Positions 19,235 to 28,996 of a stretch of 64,000 nt of DNA are shown here, one piece after another. The stretch's first letter is position 1. Each line of letters opens with the position of its first letter. Origin of the DNA: Streptomyces roseolus. Its GTDB lineage: Bacteria; Actinomycetota; Actinomycetes; Streptomycetales; Streptomycetaceae. The notes below the pieces were generated by a model. The model did no database searches, was not told the origin of the DNA, and was given only the letters and a program-made list of their open reading frames with translations. The position numbers were made by a program, and so were the translations under genes. The stretch is taken from assembly GCF_014649855.1 (NCBI RefSeq), contig NZ_BMTV01000002.1:238550-302549 (forward strand), given 5' to 3'.

Positions 19235-19507
19235 TCGGGTGGAACTCCGGGGCCCCGCCACCCGTTCGGAGGTGTGGGCCCCGCTCCGCGACAGGCCGCC
19301 CCCTCTGCGGCTTCGCGCCGTATGATCGAGGGAAACCATCCGGCATGACGGACGGGCGGGTGGGGAATCAACGCCTCACCAACCGAACCGCGTGGCGGCC
19401 CGGATGGGCTGATCGGCATTGAGGGCGGGTTTCACGGGGGCGATTCCCTGCCTATCCTGAAAGGGCCGCAACCGGTCGCCCCCGCGACCGACGACTAGGA
19501 GGACTCC

Positions 19508-19906
19508 GTGCCGCTCTCGGAGCACGAGCAGCGCATGCTCGAGCAGATGGAGCGAGCGCTGTACGCCGAAGACCCCAAGTTCGCGACAGCGCTCGAAGGA
19601 AGCGGGCTGCGCACGTACACCCGGCGACGGGTGTACCAGGCAGTCGCCGGCTTCCTGGTGGGTATCGCGCTCCTCATGGCCGGAATGGTCGCCCAGCAGA
19701 TCTGGATCAGCGTGGTGGGATTCCTCGTCATGCTGGGCTGTGCGGTTCTGGCGGTCACCGGATGGCGCAAGGCGCCGAAGCCGGGTGAGCAGGCGCAGCA
19801 GCAGGCGGGCCGGGGCCGGCAGGTCCGGGCGCGACGCTCGATGATGGACCGGATCGAAGCGCGGTGGCAGCGACGCCGTGACGAGCAGCAGGGCGGCGGC
19901 CACTGA
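19508..19906 (+). CDS. DUF3040 membrane protein
   Basis: Protein of 132 aa of the DUF3040 family. The N-terminal LSEHEQRMLEQMERALYAED is diagnostic. Two transmembrane helices follow (residues about 42-85), then a basic, Gln/Arg-rich tail. Common in actinobacteria near dcw genes; function unknown. GTG start with AGGAGG just upstream. The 273-bp gap before it shows TATCCT and TATGAT -10-like boxes but no gene. Confidence 0.88.
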   Translation: MPLSEHEQRMLEQMERALYAEDPKFATALEGSGLRTYTRRRVYQAVAGFLVGIALLMAGMVAQQIWISVVGFLVMLGCAVLAVTGWRKAPKPGEQAQQQAGRGRQVRARRSMMDRIEARWQRRRDEQQGGGH

Positions 19907-20018
19907 CGCGGCCCTGAGCGGAAGGCCCCGCACCCCCGTACCCGCGCCCCGCCGGACCCGAGCCCCGGCGGGGCGCAGTGTTTTCCGCCCCCGGGCGGTG
20001 CCCGCCGTCGCCGCCGTT

Positions 20019-20093
20019 CCGTCGTGGGCACACGTTCCGCTCGGGGTCCCCCCTGGACGAAGTCCATGGGGGAGGAACGCATGCCCACGACGG
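20019..20093. repeat. REP-like intergenic palindrome, copy 1
   Basis: Arms CCGTCGTGGGCACACGTTCC (20019-20038) and GGAACGCATGCCCACGACGG (20074-20093) pair at 18 of 20 positions. The loop carries GGGGTCCCCCC and a small GGAC..GTCC hairpin. It lies between the convergent DUF3040 and transglutaminase genes and probably serves as a two-way terminator. A related copy lies at 43347-43430. Confidence 0.8.
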
Positions 20094-20132
20094 GGACCCG
20101 GAGGAGGCGCCGCCCGTACCCGGGTCAGGCCC

Positions 20133-22484
20133 TCACGGGGCGCCGCGGAGGCCGGGGACCCGGGAGGCGAGGGTGGCCCATCGGGTGGAGGCGGACCAGT
20201 GGAGGCGGGCGGCCGAGCGGGGGGCCAGGAGGGCTCGGAGGCGTGCCCCGCGGGTGGCGTTCGCGTGGAAGGCGGTGCGGACCCGGGCCGCGTCCTCGGC
20301 CAGGCCCGCCGTCGGACGGGGCGCCGGGGCGTAGAGCGTCTCCTCGACCGCCCGCGCCACGCGGTGGACCGACTCCGCCGCCGCACCCGTCAGCTCACCC
20401 GCCCGGACGATCCGCTCCGCCGTCCGCCGCGGCGTCTGCGCGTCGTCCGGTTCGAGCCCGTAGTCCCAGGCCGTGTCGCCGATCTCCCGCCACACCGCCA
20501 GCGCTCCGCCCGAGGGGCCGAGCCGGCGGGCCCGTACCCGGCTCCGCCAGAGGAGCGGGACGAGCGGCAGGGCGAGGACGAGCAGGATCCCCAGCGTCCA
20601 GGCCGCCGGCTTCAGGAAGTCCGTGCCGCCGCCGGAGGACGCGTCGTCCGCCGCCGCCACGGGCTGACCGCACTCGCCGAGGCGCCGCATCTCCGGCGGG
20701 CAGCTCTCCGAGGCGCTCGGCGCCGCCGAGGGCCGGGCCGAGGCCGCCTCCGAGGGCTGCGCCGGACCGGTCGGGCCGCCGGTGGGGGAGGCCTGCCGGG
20801 TGTACGCCGGGGTGAAGCCCCGGGACGGCGTCGGCTCGAAACGGGTCCAGCCGGCGCCCTCGAAGTACAGCTCGGGCCAGGCGTGGGCGTCCCGGATGCC
20901 GACCGAGACCGAACCGTCGGACTGGCCGGTGCCGGGCATGAAGCCGACCGCGACCCGCGCCGGGATGCCCAGCGTGCGGGCCATCGCCGCCATCGAGAAG
21001 GAGAAGTGGATGCAGAATCCCCTCTTGTCCCTCAGGAAGCGGGAGATCGCCTCCGTGCCCGTCCCGGACGTCACGTCGACGTCGTACCGGAAGCCGCCGT
21101 CCTGCGAGAACCAGTCCTGGAGCCGGACCGCCCGCTCGTAGTCGTCGGCCGCGCCCCGGGTGACCTCCAGGGCCGTCGCCTTCACGTCGGCGGGCAGGCT
21201 GCCCGGGACCTTGGTGTACTCGCGGAGCAGCGCGTCCGGCGCCGGGCCCGCCTGGGCCAGCTGCTCGGCCGTGGGCTGCACGTCGAGGCTGGTCACCTGG
21301 TAGCGGACGCCCTTGGTGGTCTGCTTGTCGTCGCCGACGAGCATCCGGCCGGCCGGCTCGAACCGCCAGCGGCCCTCGATGTCGACCCGGGCGGCCGGGA
21401 ACGGCATCGGAAGCCACTTCTGGTCGTACCCCTCCGAGGCGACGAAGTTGCTGGTCACCTCGGCGGTGCGGACCGACTGGGCGAGTCCGTCCGGCCACGG
21501 CAGCGACTTCGGGACGGCCTCGATCGGGCGGACCGAGGACTTCCACGAGGTGCCGTCGAACTGGTCGAGGGCGACGAGCCGCAGATAGAGATCGCTGGTG
21601 TCCAGGGCGTTGGTGCGGTAGCGCAGGACCTCGAAGTCCTCCGGCTGCCGCAGGTTGTCCTGGAGCGAGACCAGCGGGTTCACCGCGGCGATGGTGCCGC
21701 CGCCCCCGCCGCCCCCGCCCGCGGCCCCTCCGCCGCCGGTGCCGAGGAGCCCGCCGGAGAAGCCGGGCAGGACGAGCGGCACGACCAGGGCGGTGCCCAT
21801 GGCGACGGCGCCGATCCGGCGGCCGGTGCGCACCGGCGCGAAGGACGCCCCGGTGCCCACGAGCGCGCCGGACCGGCCGGTGCGCTGGGCGCCGCCGAAG
21901 ACCCGGCCCCAGGCCGAGAGCCGGTCACGGCCCTCGGCGAGGAGCAGCAGGAGGTAGCCGGCGGCGGCGAGCACGAACCAGAGCCGGCCGGCGCCGCCGC
22001 CGGAGAGCCCGGCGGCCACCGAGTACAGCGCGAGCAGCGGCAGACCGGCCGGGGCGGCGCGGCGGAAGGTGACCGCCAGGACGTCCACGAGCAGGCCGAT
22101 CGCCAGCACGCCGGCGACCAGCATCAGCCGGATGCCCTCGGTGTCCGGGGCGGGGATCGCGTAGGTGCCGACGTCCTCGGCACCGAGCCGGAACAGCTCG
22201 GCCACGTGCTGGACCGCGAGCGGCCCCGGCAGGAAGCCGAGGAGCGCCTGCTCACGGGCGAAGACCACGGTCAGCGCGAGCACGCCGACGAGCAGCTGGG
22301 CGCCGACCGTCAGCGGCCGGGCCAGCGGCACCCGCCGGCACAGCATGCCGGTGCCGCTCTGCAGGGCGAGCAGGAAGGCGGCGGTGAAGATCCAGGTGGC
22401 CGGCTTGACCAGCGGCAGCAGCGCCCCGGCGGCCATCAGGGAGGCCGCCCAGGCGGCCAGTGTCAGGCGGGTGAGCCCGCTCAT
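20133..22484 (-). CDS. DUF3488/transglutaminase-like membrane protein (TgpA type)
   Basis: Membrane protein of 783 aa. The N-terminal half has about six transmembrane segments (DUF3488). The extracytoplasmic transglutaminase core runs near residues 450-555 with GFCIHFS (Cys near 490), DAHAW (His near 532) and FEPTP. A transmembrane segment near 631 and a cytoplasmic C-terminal domain follow. ATG at 22484 overlaps the DUF58 stop by 4 bp and has GGAGG 6 nt upstream. It closes the MoxR-DUF58-TgpA operon, a set linked to envelope or protein maturation; substrates unknown. Confidence 0.92.
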   Translation of the reverse strand: MSGLTRLTLAAWAASLMAAGALLPLVKPATWIFTAAFLLALQSGTGMLCRRVPLARPLTVGAQLLVGVLALTVVFAREQALLGFLPGPLAVQHVAELFRLGAEDVGTYAIPAPDTEGIRLMLVAGVLAIGLLVDVLAVTFRRAAPAGLPLLALYSVAAGLSGGGAGRLWFVLAAAGYLLLLLAEGRDRLSAWGRVFGGAQRTGRSGALVGTGASFAPVRTGRRIGAVAMGTALVVPLVLPGFSGGLLGTGGGGAAGGGGGGGGTIAAVNPLVSLQDNLRQPEDFEVLRYRTNALDTSDLYLRLVALDQFDGTSWKSSVRPIEAVPKSLPWPDGLAQSVRTAEVTSNFVASEGYDQKWLPMPFPAARVDIEGRWRFEPAGRMLVGDDKQTTKGVRYQVTSLDVQPTAEQLAQAGPAPDALLREYTKVPGSLPADVKATALEVTRGAADDYERAVRLQDWFSQDGGFRYDVDVTSGTGTEAISRFLRDKRGFCIHFSFSMAAMARTLGIPARVAVGFMPGTGQSDGSVSVGIRDAHAWPELYFEGAGWTRFEPTPSRGFTPAYTRQASPTGGPTGPAQPSEAASARPSAAPSASESCPPEMRRLGECGQPVAAADDASSGGGTDFLKPAAWTLGILLVLALPLVPLLWRSRVRARRLGPSGGALAVWREIGDTAWDYGLEPDDAQTPRRTAERIVRAGELTGAAAESVHRVARAVEETLYAPAPRPTAGLAEDAARVRTAFHANATRGARLRALLAPRSAARLHWSASTRWATLASRVPGLRGAP

Positions 22485-23862
22485 GCCCATCCTCCGTAGC
22501 TGTCTGCGGCGGCGGTGTCCCGCAGCGCCCCGGCGGCCTGCTGCCACAGGTCGGCCGTCCGGCCCCCCGGCGGTACGGAGACCGCGGTCCAGCCGGTCTC
22601 GCGCAGCTGCCGGATCCGGGCCTCGACGGCCCCGGTCACGGCGCCGCCGGTGAGCCAGGCGCCGGAGTCCAGGACGAAGGCGACGGCCGCGCCGGCTCGG
22701 GCCCGCATCCGTCCGGCCAGCGCGGCCTGTTCCTCGTCGAGGTCGCCGAGGAAGGCGACGAGCAGCCCGTCGCCGCCGGCGCGCAGCACGTCGGCGGCGC
22801 GGGAGAGCCCGGCACCGTCGGAGTGGTCGACGAGCGCGAGGGTGTCCATCAGCAGCCCGGCCGTCTCCGCGGAGTCGCCGGTGGACGTGTCGGTGTACCC
22901 GCCGTCGGAGCCCTCGCCGGGGACGGCGGCGCCGGTGTCGGTGAGCAGCCGGACCGCGTAGCCCCGCTCCAGCATGTGGGTGAGGACGGAGGCGGCGCCG
23001 GAGACGGCCCACTCGAAGGCGGAGTCGGGGCCGGAGCCCTGGTAGCCGGCCCGGCGGGTGTCGAGGAGGACCGTGCAGTGGGAGCGCTGGGGCTGCTCCT
23101 CGCGGCGGACCATCAGCTCGCCGTACCGGGCGGTGGAGCGCCAGTGGACCCGGCGCAGGTCGTCGCCGTGCCGGTAGGCGCGCGGGATGATGTCGTCGTC
23201 GCCGGCGAGGGCCAGCGCGCGCTGCCGTCCCTCCCCGTACCCGGAGGCCTCGCCGCCCAGCGGGACCGCGGGCAGCGGGGTCGTGCGGGGGACGACGGTC
23301 AGGGTGTCGTACGTGTGGAAGGAGCGGGTGAGCTCGCACATCCCGAAGGGGTCGCTCAGCCGCAGCTGGAGCGGGCCGAGCGGGAAGCGGCCGCGCAGGT
23401 CGGAGCGGACCCGGTAGGAGACCTCGCGCCGGCCGCCGGCCTCGACCCGGTCGAGGACGAAGCGGGGGCGGGGGCCGAGCATGTACGGCACGTGGTCCTG
23501 GAGCATCAGCAGCCCGGTGGGGAGCTTGGAGACGTTCTCCATGCGGAGCTGGACCCGGGCCTCGGTGCCCGCCTCCACCCGCTGCGGGGTGAGCCGGCGG
23601 GAGGTGGCGACCCGGTAGCGGGTGCGGTGCAGGACGAAGACGCAGATCAGCGGCAGGCTGGCGAGCAGCAGGCCGACCCGGAGCAGATCGGCCTGGCCGA
23701 GCACGTAGGCGCAGACGGCGGCGGCCGCCCCGGCGGCCAGGAAGGACCGGCCGCGGGTGGTGAGTCCGCCGAGGGCGGCCCGCAGGCCGCCCCGGCCGTC
23801 CTCGGCCCGGGGGCCTTCGCGGTCGTCGGCCCGCTGCCCCTGGGGTGCGGCGGGGGTCGCCA

Positions 23863-23863
<1 letters not shown>
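22481..23863 (-). CDS. DUF58 domain protein
   Basis: Protein of 460 aa: two N-terminal hydrophobic segments (about 40-80), then a von Willebrand-like DUF58 domain whose hallmark VHWRSTARYGELMVRREE lies near residue 245. ATG at 23863 shares one base with the moxR stop; a GTG one codon earlier is possible. Translationally coupled to its neighbours. DUF58 proteins are predicted partners or substrates of MoxR ATPases. Confidence 0.9.
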
Positions 23864-24879
<1,016 letters not shown>

Positions 24880-25025
24880 CCCGGCCCTCCTCGGCCTTGC
24901 AGGAACACGGACACCTGCCCCCGCCGGGATGGACGGGGGGTGTCACCCGGGCATTCTTGTGGGGATGGCCGGGCCGTGTCACTCGCCTGTGGACAACCGT
25001 GGGGGGAATGCCGGGGTTTGTCGTC

Positions 25026-25190
25026 TTACGCGACGGCGGAAGGTGTGCTCCTGCCGGAGCCGGAACCATTCTCCACAGGGTGGATCTCGCGCAGCAGGCC
25101 GGTCGTCACGTCGAAGACGAAGCCCCGGACGTCGTCCGTGTGCGGCAGGAACGGCGAGGTCCTGACCCGCCGCATCGACCGCCGCACGTC
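25026..25190 (-). pseudogene. C-terminal remnant of a beta-carbonic anhydrase
   Basis: Minus-strand frame of 54 codons reading DVRRSMRRVRTSPFLPHTDD, then VRGFVFDVTTGLLREI and a short tail to a stop. This matches the last part of the small beta-carbonic anhydrases common in Streptomyces (SMQRVRTSPF..TDDVRGFVFDV). The zinc-binding Cys/His and Asp-Arg segments that should lie about 100 residues upstream are absent; the frame before Asp82 shows no family similarity. The frame is still open, so the loss of the 5' part may be fairly recent. Confidence 0.7.
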
Positions 25191-25321
25191 AAGCGGACGA
25201 AGAACGCCCGTGGACCCGCGTGTGAGCCGACCCACGGCGACCGTCGCGTGCCGCCGGTCGAGTGAACCGTCCGGAACGTCCGCCACCGCGTCCGGAGCCG
25301 CGGCGCGCGTCGGCCGGTTGA

Positions 25322-25349
25322 TTGACCGGCCCCCTCCGTGGACTAGAGT
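25322..25349 (+). promoter_or_regulatory. sigma-70-type promoter of the dcw cluster
   Basis: TTGACC (25322-25327), 16-bp spacer, TAGAGT (25344-25349), about 115 bp before the rsmH start. This gives a leader of roughly 110 nt with no obvious riboswitch. Confidence 0.6.
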
Positions 25350-25465
25350 GACGCGGAGTTCCTGGAGACAATCGAGCGATTTGAAGCGGTTTCTCCCCCG
25401 TGTGCGCGGCGGCACCCAGGGCTCGGCCTCCATACCGCTCGCCGTGCCCGTTCTGAGAGGGTGCG

Positions 25466-26422
25466 TTGAGCAACGACCGACACGTCCCGGTGATGCTCCA
25501 GCGGTGCCTGGACATGTTGGCCCCTGCCCTCCAGAGCCCGGGAGCGGTCGTCGTCGACTGCACCCTGGGCCTCGGCGGACACAGCGAGGCCCTGCTGCGC
25601 GCCTTCCCCGAGGCCCGGCTCGTCGCCCTCGACCGCGACAAGGAGGCCCTGCGCCTCTCCGGCGAGCGGCTCGCCCCCTACGGGGACCGCGCCACCCTCG
25701 TCCACGCGGTCTACGACGAACTGCCCGAGGTCCTCGACCGGCTCGGCATCGACAAGGTCCAGGGCGTCCTCTTCGACCTCGGCGTCTCCTCCATGCAGCT
25801 GGACGAGGCCGACCGCGGCTTCGCCTACGCCCAGGACGCCCCGCTCGACATGCGCATGGACCAGACGACCGGCATGAGCGCCGCCGAGGTCCTCAACACC
25901 TATCCGGCCGGCGAACTCGTCCGCATCCTGCGCGCCTACGGCGAGGAGAAGCAGGCCAAGCGGATCGTCTCCGCCATCGTCCGCGAGCGCGAGAAGGAGC
26001 CGTTCGCCAACAGCGCCCGGCTCGTCGAGCTCATCCGCGACGCCCTCCCGCAGGCCGCCAAGCGCACCGGCGGCAACCCCGCCAAGCGCACCTTCCAGGC
26101 CCTGCGCATCGAGGTCAACGGCGAGCTGAGCGTCCTGGAGCGGGCCGTCCCCGCCGCCGTGAAGGCCCTCTCCGTCGGCGGACGGGTCGCCGTCCTCTCG
26201 TACCACTCCCTGGAGGACCGGCTGGTCAAGCAGGTCTTCGCGGCCGGTGCGGCCACCACCGCCCCGCCCGGCCTCCCGGTCGTCCCCGAGCAGTACCAGC
26301 CCCGCCTCAAGCTCCTCACCCGCGGCGCCGAACTCCCCACCGAGGAGGAGGTGGCCGAGAACCGCCGGGCCGCCCCCGCCCGCCTCCGGGGCGTCGAGCG
26401 CATCCGGGAGGACGTGCTGTGA
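25466..26422 (+). CDS. rsmH: 16S rRNA (cytosine-1402 N4)-methyltransferase
   Basis: Protein of 318 aa (MraW family) that methylates C1402 in the ribosomal P site. [29 protein letters not shown] (SAM site), [11 protein letters not shown] and [14 protein letters not shown] are all family hallmarks. The only in-frame start that preserves HVPV is a TTG at 25466, with GAGAGG upstream. First gene of the dcw cluster; mraZ is absent. Confidence 0.95.
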   Translation: MSNDRHVPVMLQRCLDMLAPALQSPGAVVVDCTLGLGGHSEALLRAFPEARLVALDRDKEALRLSGERLAPYGDRATLVHAVYDELPEVLDRLGIDKVQGVLFDLGVSSMQLDEADRGFAYAQDAPLDMRMDQTTGMSAAEVLNTYPAGELVRILRAYGEEKQAKRIVSAIVREREKEPFANSARLVELIRDALPQAAKRTGGNPAKRTFQALRIEVNGELSVLERAVPAAVKALSVGGRVAVLSYHSLEDRLVKQVFAAGAATTAPPGLPVVPEQYQPRLKLLTRGAELPTEEEVAENRRAAPARLRGVERIREDVL

Positions 26423-26964
26423 GCGCGGCGAGGGGGCCGCTCAAAGGCCGGGCCGCGCGGCTCGGACGGCTGATGCCGTCCGGTCCCAGCACGGCCGCCC
26501 GCACCCCCTTCGTCCTGCTCGTCGTCCTCCTCCTCGGCGGCGGCCTCATCACCCTGCTGCTGCTCAACTCCGCCCTCAACCAGGGCTCCTTCAAGCTGCG
26601 CGAGCTCAAGGACCGCACCACCGAGCTCACCGACGAGGAGCAGGCGCTCCAGCGCGACGTCGACGCCGACGCCGCCCCCGACGCCCTGGAGCGCCGCGCC
26701 CGCGAGCTCGGCATGGTCCCCGGCGGCAGCCCCGCCTTCCTCGGCCCCGACGGCAAGGTCCTCGGCGAGCCCACCGTCGCCGCCTCCCCGAAGCCGTCCC
26801 CCACGCCCTCCCGCACGCCGACCCGCGCCCCGGACGACGGCACCGGCGACCCGGCCCCGTCCGGTACGCGGCAGGCCGCCGCCCCCGGCACGAGCACCGC
26901 CCCCCGCTCCACGGCCCCGGCGGCGGACACCACCGCGCCCACTCCCACGACCTCCGGCAGGTGA
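26419..26964 (+). CDS. ftsL: FtsL-like cell division protein
   Basis: Bitopic protein of 181 aa: a basic cytoplasmic N-terminus, one transmembrane helix (about 33-53, [19 protein letters not shown]), a short coiled coil ([20 protein letters not shown]) and a long Pro/Thr/Ala-rich disordered tail, longer than in most bacteria. Position between rsmH and ftsI and a GTGA overlap with rsmH identify it. In Streptomyces FtsL stabilises FtsQ/DivIC and is needed for sporulation septa rather than viability. Confidence 0.88.
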   Translation: MSAARGPLKGRAARLGRLMPSGPSTAARTPFVLLVVLLLGGGLITLLLLNSALNQGSFKLRELKDRTTELTDEEQALQRDVDADAAPDALERRARELGMVPGGSPAFLGPDGKVLGEPTVAASPKPSPTPSRTPTRAPDDGTGDPAPSGTRQAAAPGTSTAPRSTAPAADTTAPTPTTSGR

Positions 26965-26971
26965 CCGAGCA

Positions 26972-28978
26972 GTGCCCTCCAAGGAGCCCCCGCGCCGCCG
27001 CGTCCCCGGCCCCGCGCGTCCGGCCGCCCGCCCCCGGCCCGCCGCCTCCGCGGGATCCGGCGCCCGGAGCGGCGGCCGCGCCCCCCGCCCGGCCGCCCGT
27101 CCCGCCGCCCGCCGGCCGGCCCCGCCCCGGCCGCCCGCCCGCAAGCCCCGCACCATCAAGCTCGGCAACCCCCGGCCCCGGCTGCGCCTGATCTCCCTCG
27201 GCCTCACCCTCGTCATGCTGGTCTTCGTGGTGCGGCTGCTCCAGGTCCAGGCCGTCGACGCCAGCGCGTACGCGGCCAAGGCCGACAAGTACCGCTACCA
27301 GGAGTACACGCTCTCCGCCGAGCGCGGCGAGATCACCGACCGCAACGGCATCGCCCTCGCCACCAGCGTCGACGCCTACGACATCACCGCCGACCCGAAG
27401 CTCTTCACCCCCGAGGAGTCCAAGGTCCCCGACGCGCCCGAGCAGGCCGCCGCGCTCCTCGCCCCGATCCTCGGCAAGGAACCGGCCGAGCTGGTCAAGA
27501 AGCTCCGTACCCCCAAGTCCCGCTACACCCTGCTCGCCCGCAAGCAGACCCCGCAGGTGTGGAACCAGATCAAGGACCTCAAGAAGGTCTACGGGCAGAA
27601 GGCCCAGGCCGCCGGCGGCACCGGCGTCAACCTGCTCGGCGGCGTCCTCAGCGAGCCCAGCACCAAGCGGGTCTACCCCAACGGGGACCTCGGCGCCGGG
27701 ATACTGGGCTTCGTCAACGCCGAGGGCCGCGGCGCCGGCGGCGTCGAGTCCATGCTCGACCCCGCACTCGCGGGCAAGGACGGAAAGATCCGCTTCACCG
27801 CCTCCGGCGGCCGGCAGGTCCCCACCGCCGGCTCCCAGGGCACCCCCGCCGTCCCCGGCTCGGACATCGAGCTCACCATCGACCGGGACATCCAGTGGGC
27901 CGCCCAGCAGGCCATCAGCGAGCAGGTCCGCAAGTCGAAGGCCGACCGCGGTTACGTCATCGTCCAGGACACCCGCACCGGCGAGGTCCTCGCCATGGCC
28001 AACGCCCCCGGCTTCGACCCCAACGACCTCTCCGCCGCAAACGCCGCCGCCATGGGCAACGCCGCCCTCCAGGACGCCTACGAGCCCGGCTCCACCAGCA
28101 AGGTCATGTCCATGGCCGCCGTCCTGGAGGAGGGCAAGGCCGCCGCCGACACCCACGTCGTCGTCCCCAACCGGCTCCACCGCGGCGACCGGCTCTTCAA
28201 GGACGACATCGACCACCCGACCTGGTACCTGACGCTCAACGGCGTCCTCGCCAAGTCCAGCAACATCGGCACCATCCTCGCCACCGGCCAGCTCGGCAAG
28301 GACCAGGCCGAGTCCAACCGGATCCTCGACGGCTACCTCCGCCGCTTCGGCATCGGCAGCCCCACCGGTCTCGGCTTCCCCGGCGAGACCTCCGGCATCC
28401 TCGCCAAGCCCGAGGACTGGTCCACCTCGCAGCAGTACACGATCCCCTTCGGCCAGGGCCTCTCCGTCAACGCCCTCCAGGCCGCCTCCGTCTACTCGAC
28501 CATCGCCAACGGAGGCGTACGCATCGAACCCACCCTGGTCCGCGGCACCAAGGGCCCCGACGGGCGCTTCACCCCCGCCGAGAAGCCCGCCGAGAACCGG
28601 GTGGTCAGCGAGCGGACCGCCAAGACCCTCGCCCAGATGCTGGAGTCGGTCGTGGACGACCGCGAGGGCACCGGCACCAAGGCCGCCATCCCCGGCTACC
28701 GCGTGGCCGGAAAGACCGGCACCGCCAACCGCGTCGACCCCGAACTCGGCCGCTACAAGGGCTACACCGCCTCCTTCGCCGGCTTCGCCCCCGCCGACCA
28801 GCCCCGGGTCACCGTCTACTGCGCCATCCAGAACCCCACCAAGGGCAGCTACTTCGGCGGCCAGATCTGCGGCCCCATCTACAAGAAGGTCATGGAGTTC
28901 GCGCTCAAGACCCTCCACGTGGCCCCCACCGGCAGCGCGCCCCCGCGGCTGCCGGTCACCTTCGAACCCACCCCGTGA
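26972..28978 (+). CDS. ftsI: penicillin-binding protein FtsI (PBP3-type transpeptidase)
   Basis: Class B penicillin-binding protein of 668 aa. The N-terminal 60 residues are Pro/Arg/Ala-rich and cytoplasmic; a single transmembrane anchor follows (RLISLGLTLVMLVFVVRLL, about 74-92), then the dimerisation domain and the transpeptidase domain with SxxK (STSK, Ser near 373), SSN near 429 and KTGT near 581. It cross-links septal peptidoglycan with FtsW. GTG start 7 bp after ftsL. Confidence 0.96.
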   Translation: MPSKEPPRRRVPGPARPAARPRPAASAGSGARSGGRAPRPAARPAARRPAPPRPPARKPRTIKLGNPRPRLRLISLGLTLVMLVFVVRLLQVQAVDASAYAAKADKYRYQEYTLSAERGEITDRNGIALATSVDAYDITADPKLFTPEESKVPDAPEQAAALLAPILGKEPAELVKKLRTPKSRYTLLARKQTPQVWNQIKDLKKVYGQKAQAAGGTGVNLLGGVLSEPSTKRVYPNGDLGAGILGFVNAEGRGAGGVESMLDPALAGKDGKIRFTASGGRQVPTAGSQGTPAVPGSDIELTIDRDIQWAAQQAISEQVRKSKADRGYVIVQDTRTGEVLAMANAPGFDPNDLSAANAAAMGNAALQDAYEPGSTSKVMSMAAVLEEGKAAADTHVVVPNRLHRGDRLFKDDIDHPTWYLTLNGVLAKSSNIGTILATGQLGKDQAESNRILDGYLRRFGIGSPTGLGFPGETSGILAKPEDWSTSQQYTIPFGQGLSVNALQAASVYSTIANGGVRIEPTLVRGTKGPDGRFTPAEKPAENRVVSERTAKTLAQMLESVVDDREGTGTKAAIPGYRVAGKTGTANRVDPELGRYKGYTASFAGFAPADQPRVTVYCAIQNPTKGSYFGGQICGPIYKKVMEFALKTLHVAPTGSAPPRLPVTFEPTP

Positions 28979-28996
28979 CCTCCGGGAGCACCACCA

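Larger units (their letters stand above)
24880..25465. other. 586-bp intergenic region before the dcw cluster
   Basis: Contains the moxR promoter side, a carbonic anhydrase 3' relic (25026-25190, minus) and the rsmH promoter (25322-25349). No intact gene is seen. The segment 25191-25320 has no recognisable homology in any frame. Confidence 0.6.

Noticed and set aside
19344..19421. Short frame of 25 codons (ATGACGGACGGG start) before DUF3040
   Set aside because: No ribosome site and no coding character; probably chance.
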